This document shows, one piece after another, positions 7,121 through 14,700 of a stretch of DNA of 16,991 bases. Origin of the DNA: JBGPJM01 sp041485385. Lineage in GTDB: Bacteria > Planctomycetota > Phycisphaerae > Phycisphaerales > UBA1924. Position 1 is the first letter of the stretch; the number at the start of each line of letters is the position of its first letter. The position numbers and the translations under genes are program-made. The stretch spans positions 1 through 16,991 of the forward strand of contig JBGPJM010000095.1 in the NCBI GenBank assembly GCA_041485385.1, written 5' to 3'. The notes under the pieces are model-generated. The model ran no database searches. It was given only the letters and a program-made list of their open reading frames with translations, and had not been told where the DNA came from.

Positions 7121-7152
7121 GTCTGGGATTGACGGTACACATCGGGATCCCC

Positions 7153-7662
7153 ATGACCCGCCGGCGCACATCTCGGTTCATCATGAACGCCGGGATCGTG
7201 GTGTGCACGTTCCTTGCGGGGTCGTGGGGGCTGAGCGCCCGGCGCAACATGCTGTGGAGCGCCGGCGACGGGCGGCTGTACGGGCTGTCGCAGGGCGCGG
7301 CGTTCTTCGCCTGGACATACACGCCGCCGCCGACGTCCCCCAGTCCGTTTGGCAGCATGCCGCCGCTGGTACTGTCGTTCGAAATTCAGCCGCGGGGCTG
7401 GATCGGCGGGCGGCCGGGCGCGGGCGTGCGGTGGTGGATCGGCGAGTGGAAGGTCGGTCCGGTGGTGCGGGGCGCGTGGGTCCCGCTGTGGATGCCGCTG
7501 CTGCCGGTGGGCGCGGCGACGGGGCTGGCGTGGCTGGGCGGCCGGCGGGCGCGGCCGGGGTGCTGCGCGGGGTGCGGGTACGACCTGCGAGGGCTGACGG
7601 GGGGCGTGTGCCCGGAGTGCGGGGAGGCGACGGGCGCCGAGCGGTCGGAGGTCGCACCGTGA
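7153..7662 (+). CDS. Small membrane protein with C-terminal zinc ribbon (YDLRGL type)
   Basis: A 169-residue protein: a basic N-terminus (MTRRRTSRF), a TM helix at ~10-27, an outer domain of about 80 residues, a second TM at ~110-130 (VPLWMPLLPVGAATGLAWLGG region), then a zinc ribbon with C138, C141, C153 and C156 (CAGCGYDLRGL then CPECG). It is a one-module version of the protein at 5554-6975. ATG 7153 was chosen because the open frame before it runs through the REP-like element. The upstream GGGAT is only a weak Shine-Dalgarno sequence, and ATG 7183 is an alternative. The YDLRGL ribbon motif is very common in planctomycete proteins of unknown function. No enzymatic motif is seen. Confidence 0.7.
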   Translation: MTRRRTSRFIMNAGIVVCTFLAGSWGLSARRNMLWSAGDGRLYGLSQGAAFFAWTYTPPPTSPSPFGSMPPLVLSFEIQPRGWIGGRPGAGVRWWIGEWKVGPVVRGAWVPLWMPLLPVGAATGLAWLGGRRARPGCCAGCGYDLRGLTGGVCPECGEATGAERSEVAP

Positions 7663-7680
7663 GCCGCCCCCGCGCCTTCC

Positions 7681-7694
7681 CGGGCGACTGCCCG
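7681..7694. terminator. GC hairpin between convergent genes
   Basis: CGGGC at 7681-7685 and GCCCG at 7690-7694 form a 5-bp stem with a GACT loop, followed on the plus strand by ctattt. It fits between the stop of the zinc-ribbon gene (7662) and the stop of the kinase gene (7697-7695). It is short and its U-tract is weak, so it is only a candidate. Confidence 0.35.
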
Positions 7695-10304
7695 CTATTT
7701 CCCGTCGGGGAGCATCGCGCGGTACCGCTCGACCTCGTCTGGCCGCTCTGACGCGCGGTACAGCTGCACCAGGGCTCGGATCGCGCCAAGCGTCTGCGCG
7801 TGGCTCTCGCCGAGCGAAGTCCGCAGGAGGCCAAGTGCGTCGAGCAGGAGGGGCTCGGCGTCGCTGTATCGCTTGGCGTGGACGAGCGTGAGGCCCAGCG
7901 TGCGCTCGGCCAGACCCACGAGATCCGGGTGAGGCGGGTCGATGGCACGCGCCAGCCGCAGCGCTTCCTGCAGAACCGCGATCGCGTCGTCGGGCCTCTT
8001 GGAGGCCTCAAGGATGCGGGCCTTGAGCGCCATGGACCCCAGCGTGTTTGGATGCGACTCGCCCAGTACTCGGCGACGCATAGCGAGGTTTTTCTCAACG
8101 ACTGACAGAGCCTCGTCATTCTGCCCTGAATCGAACAGCATGGTTGCGACGTTCTGCCAGGACTGAAGAACATCGGGATGATCAGGCCCGGCCAGCTTCT
8201 CTCGGATCTCGGCGCATCGGCGTTGGAGTGCGATCCCCTCCTGAACCTTTCCCTCCTTCGCGAGAAAAGCGGCGAGGTATTCGCGTGAGATCACGGTGTC
8301 CCAACTCTCCTCGCCGTCGATGCGGGCACGGGCGTCGGCGACCTCGCGAAGCAACGGCTCGGCCTCGTCCATCTTGTCCAGTTTGAAGAGGACCCCGCCG
8401 AGACTGCTGGTGGCGGCGAGGTAGAGCCGGTTCGATGCGCCCGGCAACTCCCTCGCCGCACGCCGGGCCTCCTGGAGTGATTGCAGGGCCTCGGTGTATC
8501 GCCTCGCCGTGCTCTGGGAGGTCGCCAGTGAGATCAGCGACGTGATGAAGTCCGGATCTGCGCCTCCGACCGTCAGGCGTCTGGTCTCGACAACGTGATT
8601 CAGGACATCGATTGCCTCGTCGGTCCGCCCGAGCTCCTTCAGCAGCACTCCCTTGTTGCTCATGGCGTCGAGCGTCTGCCGATCGTCGGGTCCAAGAGTC
8701 TCGAGGTCCATGGCGATGGCGCGATCAAGGAGCTCCTGGGCGGTGGCCAGCTCGCCCAGCTCCAGGTAGGCCGTTCCCAGAGCGCCGCGGAGGCCGGCCT
8801 CGACCGCCGCGTCCTCGGGGGCGGCAGAGTTCAAGGTCGAGAGCGCCCCGTCCAGGACATCGATAGCCCGCGTCTCCCGCCCACGCTTCGCCGGCGTTGG
8901 GGCGGCGAACATGTCCTTGAGAAAGCGGTTGATTCTTTCGGTCAGCACCGCTCTCTGGGTAGCCAGGGCCCGCTGCTTGCCCTCCTCGATGCTCAGGGCT
9001 TCGAACTTCCCGCGGAGGCGGGATTCGCGAACGGCAAAGGCGGTTGACGCGATCGCGGCCGCCGCGACCGTTGCGATCACCGCGAGAGCCGCGCCGAACA
9101 GCATGCGATTTCTGCTGGCGAACTTCCGCAGCTGGTACACCGCCCCCGCCCGCCGCGCCACAATCGGCTCATCGCTCAGATACCGCCGGATATCCCCCGC
9201 CAGGTCCGCCACCGACTGGTACCGGCGCTCGCGGTCCTTCTCCAGCGCCTTGGCCACGATCGTCTCGACGTCGCCGCGGTAGATCCGGTCCACCGAGCTC
9301 AGCGGCGCGGCGTCGGACTCTCGGATCATCCGCACCGCGTCCGCCAAGGCGCCGGGGCCCGCCGCACGCGTGAAGTCGTGCGGCAGGCGCCCGGCAAGGA
9401 GCTCGTACAGCACCACGCCCAGCGCGTAGACGTCCGAGCGCGTGTCCAGGTCCGCCCCCACGGCGCGCGCACCCGGCCCAGGCGTCCCGCGCTCGCCCGC
9501 CGGCACGGACGGGCGCGTCTCCGCGCCCACCTGCTCCGGGCTCATGTACGGCAGCGTCCCCACCAGCCGCCCGATCTCCGTGTGCAGCGTCGTCACCAGC
9601 ACATCCGCATCGGTCGCTTTCGCGATCCCGAAATCCAGGATCCGCGGCTGCCCGGTCGCGTCCACCAGGATGTTCGCCGGCTTGAGATCCCGATGAATCA
9701 CCCCGCGACGGTGCGCGTGCTCCACCGCGTCGCACACCTTCAGGAACAGCTCCAGCTTGGCCTTGAGCGTCAGCCCCTGCGCGGCCGCGAACGCCGCCAG
9801 CGGCTTGCCCTCGACAAACTCCATCGCGAAATACGGGGCCATGCGCGATCTCGCCGCGCCGCCCGCGCTGCCTGCTCCCTCCGCCCCGCCCGATGCGCCG
9901 CCGCCCCCGCCCGACTCGAACTGCCCCGCTTCGTAGATCTGCGCGATCCCCGGGTGCTGCAGGCGCGCCAGGATCCTCGCCTCGTGCTCGATCCGCCGGC
10001 GCAGCTCGTCGGAGACCAGCTCCGGGCGCACAACCTTCACCGCCACCCGCCGCTGCGGGCTCTCCTGCTGGGCCTCGTACACCTCCCCCATGCCGCCCGC
10101 GCCGATCAGGCGCAGGATGCGGTAGTGGCCGATGGTGGGGAAGGGCGACGGGGGCGTTGGCGGGAGGGGGGTGGCCGCGGAGGCGGCGGTGGAAGGGGAT
10201 GGAGAGGGGGCTGGGGAGAGGAGGTCGAGGGCATCGTCCTCCTCGTCATCCAGGACGAGCAGTTCCGCGGCCAGTCGTGCCGCATCGGCGGGTTTGAGGT
10301 TCAT
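7695..10304 (-). CDS. Transmembrane Ser/Thr protein kinase (Hanks/PknB type) with C-terminal TPRs
   Basis: An 869-residue kinase. ATG 10304-10302 is chosen because GGAG at 10316-10313 precedes it by 8 bases. The frame is open a further 39 codons to 10421, but that stretch is Pro/Gly-rich and not protein-like. Residues ~62-345 are a complete kinase domain: glycine loop G68-A-G-G-M-G73, K90 in VAVK, E108, catalytic HRDLKPAN with D206, DFG with D224, and SPEQ. Two low-complexity inserts are present, a Gly/Ala-rich one before YFAMEFVEG and one after SPEQ. A single TM helix lies at ~401-428, and the outer part from ~498 to ~850 consists of tandem tetratricopeptide-type helices (ELGELATAQELLDRAI, then YTEALQSLQEARRAA). 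This is the usual planctomycete architecture. An ECF sigma factor is encoded upstream in the same direction, so the pair may form one signalling unit; the substrate is unknown. Confidence 0.93.
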   Translation of the reverse strand: MNLKPADAARLAAELLVLDDEEDDALDLLSPAPSPSPSTAASAATPLPPTPPSPFPTIGHYRILRLIGAGGMGEVYEAQQESPQRRVAVKVVRPELVSDELRRRIEHEARILARLQHPGIAQIYEAGQFESGGGGGASGGAEGAGSAGGAARSRMAPYFAMEFVEGKPLAAFAAAQGLTLKAKLELFLKVCDAVEHAHRRGVIHRDLKPANILVDATGQPRILDFGIAKATDADVLVTTLHTEIGRLVGTLPYMSPEQVGAETRPSVPAGERGTPGPGARAVGADLDTRSDVYALGVVLYELLAGRLPHDFTRAAGPGALADAVRMIRESDAAPLSSVDRIYRGDVETIVAKALEKDRERRYQSVADLAGDIRRYLSDEPIVARRAGAVYQLRKFASRNRMLFGAALAVIATVAAAAIASTAFAVRESRLRGKFEALSIEEGKQRALATQRAVLTERINRFLKDMFAAPTPAKRGRETRAIDVLDGALSTLNSAAPEDAAVEAGLRGALGTAYLELGELATAQELLDRAIAMDLETLGPDDRQTLDAMSNKGVLLKELGRTDEAIDVLNHVVETRRLTVGGADPDFITSLISLATSQSTARRYTEALQSLQEARRAARELPGASNRLYLAATSSLGGVLFKLDKMDEAEPLLREVADARARIDGEESWDTVISREYLAAFLAKEGKVQEGIALQRRCAEIREKLAGPDHPDVLQSWQNVATMLFDSGQNDEALSVVEKNLAMRRRVLGESHPNTLGSMALKARILEASKRPDDAIAVLQEALRLARAIDPPHPDLVGLAERTLGLTLVHAKRYSDAEPLLLDALGLLRTSLGESHAQTLGAIRALVQLYRASERPDEVERYRAMLPDGK

Positions 10305-10634
10305 GCCGCGATCTCCACCGCCCCCTTTCCCCTCCCCAATACGCGATGGCGAGTGCGGTTCGGCAGGACCCGGCGAAGGAATCTGGATTATCTCGAATCG
10401 GGACTCCCCGCGACAGCGCAATGCCCGAGAAAGGCCAATCGGGTCGGGATTCGGAGCGCGGCGAACCTCCCTCCTGTGCGAACCCCCCGTGCGGACACGT
10501 CGCGGCCACCTTCCCGCCCGCCGGGGTCAGCGCTCTATCTCCATATATGAGGAATCCCGGCCCGACCCGCAAACGAGTACAGAACATCCGGCCGCCCCAA
10601 CCTCTCCCCCGGCCCCTCCTGCGCGGCAGCCCGG
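10305..10634 (-). other. 330-bp gap between sigma factor and kinase genes
   Basis: No gene is supported here. The stretch is GC-rich except for catatatg near 10541-10548. On the minus strand this lies about 17 bases after TTTGCG/TTGCGG, a possible but weak sigma70-type promoter for the kinase some 235 bases before its start. A 6-bp complementarity (CGAATC near 10393, GATTCG near 10449) is too short to call a structure. Open frames across the gap are Pro/Arg-rich and not protein-like. Confidence 0.35.
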
Positions 10635-11420
10635 TCACACCCGCAGAAACGCCCGCAACTTCTCGATCTCGTCGTGCGCCTCCACCGGGTCGGAGACCGT
10701 CTCCAGGATCACCAGCCGGAGCGTCCGCCGGAACTGCCGCCGCACCGTCTGGATCATCGACGCGACGCGGTCGGCCCCGTCGATCCCGTTCGCCGCGGCC
10801 ACCTCGGCCATCGTCGGGCGGGCCTGTCGGACCTGCGGCTCGATCACCGCGGTGTTGAAGATTTCCCAGTGCACCTTCTGTCCATTGCGCTCGCACTCGG
10901 CCCGCACGCGGGCGATCGTGAGGGCCATCAGCGTGGTCGCCCACTGCCGGTCGAAGGCGCCCGAGGGGTCGTCATCGGTCGAGGGCTCGTAGTCGTCCAG
11001 AGCCGCCTGGCCGAGCAGCGCGCCGGCGGGCTTGCGGGCCAGCGTGGTCGCGCGCCGGTGGCTATCCACCAGAAAGTTGTGCAGCGACGCCTTCAGGAAC
11101 GTCCGGAATCGTCCCAGCCGCGGGTCGGCCCGCTGGATCAGCGACCGCTCGTCCAGCAGCTTGGCGAGGAACTCCTGCGTGAGGTCCATGGCCCGGTCCG
11201 GCGAGTTCCCCGACCGCCGGATGTACGCGTAGATCGGCCCCCAGTACGTGCGGATCAGCCCGTCCAGCACCTCCCCATTGTCCGCCGCGGCCAGCACCAT
11301 CGACCACTGCGTGGTGTGGAACTCCGACCCCGTGAGGTGCTCGGTGGGGTCGCCGGACTCGCTGGTCCCGATCGGCTCGCTGGACCCGCTGCGCTTGCTG
11401 GAGCTGGACCCGCTTGACAT
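10635..11420 (-). CDS. ECF-subfamily RNA polymerase sigma factor (planctomycete FHTTQW type)
   Basis: A 261-residue sigma factor. The start ATG 11420-11418 gives a Ser-rich leader of ~30 residues followed by GSEFHTTQWSMVLAAAD, the opening of this planctomycete ECF group. Region 2 spans ~52-125: LIRTYWGPIYAYIR, DLTQEFLAKLL (region 2.2, core-polymerase contact, residues 79-89), and FRTFLKASLHNFLVDSHRRA (regions 2.3-2.4, -10 recognition, 105-124). Region 4 at ~185-240 is more diverged (TMAEVAAANGIDGADRVAS, then VRRQFRRTLR), with the helix-turn-helix for -35 binding. No anti-sigma gene with a zinc motif adjoins it; the downstream neighbour is a Ser/Thr kinase, which suggests control by phosphorylation or partner binding (inference). 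The frame is open up to 11723, including ATG 11523, but those extensions lack a Shine-Dalgarno sequence and family likeness. Confidence 0.88.
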   Translation of the reverse strand: MSSGSSSSKRSGSSEPIGTSESGDPTEHLTGSEFHTTQWSMVLAAADNGEVLDGLIRTYWGPIYAYIRRSGNSPDRAMDLTQEFLAKLLDERSLIQRADPRLGRFRTFLKASLHNFLVDSHRRATTLARKPAGALLGQAALDDYEPSTDDDPSGAFDRQWATTLMALTIARVRAECERNGQKVHWEIFNTAVIEPQVRQARPTMAEVAAANGIDGADRVASMIQTVRRQFRRTLRLVILETVSDPVEAHDEIEKLRAFLRV

Positions 11421-11715
11421 CGCCGCCGCCTTGCGGGGAGTGCGGCCGCGCCCGCTCGCGCCCCGATCCGCCCCACCCTCAGGAACTGTAGCCAATGCAG
11501 GCGCACAGCCCGTCAGCGGGTTCATGGCCGGTCGGTGCGAACAGTCTCGAAGAGAAGAACAGATGCCGATCGGAAGGCGATTCCGCGGCATCAGCGAGGT
11601 ATTAAACGGTTTTTTTCTTGATCCATGCCGGTCAATGAACTTGACTGCGTAATGGCCCGCGGGCGGCCCCCGTTGACGGCGAATCCGTCTCCGGAGCGCA
11701 CGCAGGAGAACGTCC
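11421..11715. promoter_or_regulatory. Divergent promoter region, sigma factor / giant secreted protein
   Basis: 295 bp between two outward-facing starts, without a gene. An AT-rich patch, attaaacggtttttttcttg (11600-11619), stands out in the GC-rich surroundings. It is followed on the plus strand by TTGACT (11641-11646) and TTGACG (11675-11680), both possible -35 boxes for the rightward gene but without clear -10 partners. On the minus strand gtttaatacc in the same patch could be a -10 element for the sigma factor gene. The elements are not assigned with confidence. Confidence 0.35.
11704..11708 (+). promoter_or_regulatory. Shine-Dalgarno AGGAG for the giant secreted protein
   Basis: AGGAG lies 7 bases before ATG 11716, which begins a standard signal peptide. 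Confidence 0.75.
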
Positions 11716-14700
11716 ATGGCCACCTCGCTGAACCCGCTGAACCGTCCGGGTGTTTTCGCTCGTGTGATCCTCGCGGTGCTCGCGCTCTGCGCGGCCGGCG
11801 CGCCGGCCCCGGCGCAGACCTACACCTATGTCATCGGCATCTCCGCCGATCATGCCGTGCTGACGTCCGACCACCCCACGGCCCATGTCACGATCTCCGC
11901 CGGCATCATCGGGCCGGTGACCGACAACTTCGGCCCCTGCAACTTCATCGGCGGCGTCTCCGTCAACGTGGGCAACGTGGTGGCGACGCTCAGCCCCGCC
12001 TCGGCCAACAACGCCCAGCCTCCGTTCACCAACAGCCCGACGCCGGAGGTCGTCACCAACGGCGCGTCGGCGCTGACGATTGCGGCCATCGACGTGTTCC
12101 GCAACCTCGACTACGCCTCCCCGCCGCCGCCGGCCGATGGGCCGGTGCCGCGCGGCGCCAACACGCTCGCGCCCGTCTACGTCTTCGACATCACGGCGAC
12201 CAACTTCGATGACCGGCCGTTTCGGATTACGGTGAACGGCGAGGGATGCCGCATCATCACCTGGACATACCAGCCGTCGCTGGGCGCCTGGGTCCCCACC
12301 GGCACCGCTTCCATCATCGGCGCGCCGGTCTTCCTCGACCTGATGACGGCCGGGCCCTGCGCCGACTGGGCCGACGGATTCGGCGGGCCTTCCGGCGGCC
12401 CCAACGGAACGGTCTACGCGCTGGCCGCGTTCGACGACGGCTCCGGGCAGGCACTCTACGCCGGCGGGAACTTTATTTCCGCAGGCGGTGTGCCGGCGGC
12501 CGGCATCGCCCGGTGGAACGGCTCGTCGTGGTCGGCGGTGGGGACCGGGCTGGGAACGGTCACGGCGCTGGCGGTGTACGACGACGGCTCAGGGCCCAGG
12601 CTGTACGCGGGCGGCCAGTTCACGCTGGTGAACGGGACCCAGTTCAACCGGGTGGCCAAGTGGAACGGGACGAGCTGGACGCCGCTTGGCGCAGGGGCGA
12701 GTGCGGGCGTCGACAACGGCGTGTGGGCAATGACCGTCCACGACGACGGCGGCGGGCCGGAGCTCTTTGTCGCCGGTGATTTCACCGCGGCCGGCGGCAA
12801 CCAGGCCGACCACATCGCCAGCTGGAACGGCAGCCGCTGGCGCACCTGGTCGGGCGGGCCGGCCACGCGCGTCCGTTACGCCGTCGCCTACGACGGCGCC
12901 ACGCACGAGACGCTGCTCTTCGGCGGCACGACCGACGGCGGCTTCGGCGGCCGCCAGAGCGATACCTGGTCGTGGAACGGCGCGGACTGGGCGCGTCGCG
13001 CCATCGGCGGCCCCAGCGCCCGATGGGACAACGCCATGGTCTTCGACAGCCTGCGCGCCCGCGTGCTCATGTTCGGCGGCCGGCCCGGCGTGGCCGATGC
13101 CACCTGGTCCTGGAACGGCGCCGCCTGGACCCCGGTGCCCGCCAACCGCCCGACCGACGATCGCTACGCCTTCCAGCTCGTCTACGACTCGGCGCGTGAC
13201 CGCGTCGTGCTCTTCGGCGGCCAGTCCGAGTGCTGCAACAACATCCAGTACCACGATACGTGGGAGTTCGACGGCGCCGTATGGTCGCTGGTCACCACGG
13301 CCAACTTCCCCTCGGGGCGAACCGACTACGGCATGGTCTACGACGCGCAGCGCCAGCGCGTCGTGCTCTTCGGCGGCTCCAACTCCACCCAGGGCACGCT
13401 GGGGGACACCTGGGAGTACGACGGCGTGGACTGGACCCTCGTGCAGACCACCGGCCCCGCCGGCGTGCGTCAGCCCGGGATGGCCTACGACTCCCTGCGC
13501 GGGCGCACCGTCCTCTTCGGCGGGCGCGACGAAACCTCCACGTTCCGCCGACAGACCTGGACCCGCACCGGTGGCGCATGGAGCCTCCTGAACAGCGGCC
13601 TCCCCGGCTGGCCCGACCGCGTCGCCCCCATGGTCTACGACGAGGCCCACGACCAGATGGTCCAGCGCGTCTCCCAGGGCTCGACGTGGCTCATGGACGG
13701 GACGGGCGTCTGGACCGAACGCCGCGGCGGCGGCCTGGACAACACGGTCAACTCCCTCGCGCTCTTCGACGAGGGCGCCGGCCCGAGCCTCTTCGCGGGA
13801 GGCACCTTCCTCAGCGCCGGCGGCACGAGCGCCCTTCATGTCGCGCGCTGGAATGGAACCGCCTGGTCGCCCCTCCTGGGCGGTCTCTCCGGGAACGTGA
13901 ACGCGCTGGCGACCTACGACGCCGGCACCGGCCCGCGGCTCTTCGTCGGCGGGGCCTTCTCCTTCGCCGATGGCGGGCATGCCAACAACCTCGCTCGCTG
14001 GGACGGCGCGGCGTGGTCCGCCGTCGGGAATAGCCCGGGGGGAGCAGGGACCAACAACCCGGTGCTGGCGCTGACGCCGGCCCGGCTCGGCGGCGTCAAC
14101 CGCCTCTACGCCGCGGGCACCTTCTCCACCGCTGACGGCGGCACCGCCCAGGGCATCGCCGGCTGGGACGGCCTCTTCTGGCAGCAACTCCACGGCTTCG
14201 CGGCGGGCATCCGGACGATGCTCGGCCAGGGCAGCGGGCCGGGCGCACGCCTGGATGTCGGGGGCAGCTTCACGTCGCTGGGCGGCCACCCCTCCCAGAA
14301 CATCGGCCGCTGGAACGAGCCCTGCGCGCCGCCGACGATCCTCCAGCAGCCCACCGACCAGGTCGCCGTCTTCGACCAGTCGGTCATCTTCAACGTCACC
14401 GCCACCGGCACGGCGCCGCTCACGTACCAGTGGCGGCACAACGGCGATGTCATCGTCGGGGCCACCAGCCCGACCCTCATCATCGGCGGCTGGTCCCTCT
14501 CCGACGCCGGGTTCTACGACGTCGTCGTCACCAACGACCTGGCCTCGGCGACGAGCGTCCAGGCCATGCTCACCGTCGACGGCAGCGTGCCGGGAGACCC
14601 CGTGCACGTCACTCGCATCCTCTACCCGCCCGAACCCGTGACCGATCTTCCGCCCGGCGCCTTCTACAACGACTTCTCCAGCCCCGTCGTCTCCGGCACC

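Noticed and set aside
5218..7140. Long minus-strand open frame opposite the duplicated zinc-ribbon gene
   Set aside because: Pro/Arg/His-rich without motifs. The plus strand has four TM helices and two intact zinc ribbons, and this frame also crosses the REP-like repeat and the toxin operon's upstream region.
7006..7152. N-terminal extension of the small zinc-ribbon protein from 7006
   Set aside because: It runs through repeat copy B and puts 49 unlikely residues in front of the first TM helix.
10305..10421. N-terminal extension of the kinase
   Set aside because: Low-complexity Pro/Gly residues; the GGAG site supports the start at 10304.
11421..11723. N-terminal extension of the ECF sigma factor
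   Set aside because: No Shine-Dalgarno sequence and no resemblance to the family before the FHTTQW segment. It would also overlap the start of the divergent gene.
12409..14340. CRISPR array or DNA satellite suggested by the repeated segments
   Set aside because: The repetition is at protein level with variable codons and unit lengths; no direct DNA repeats with regular spacers are seen.
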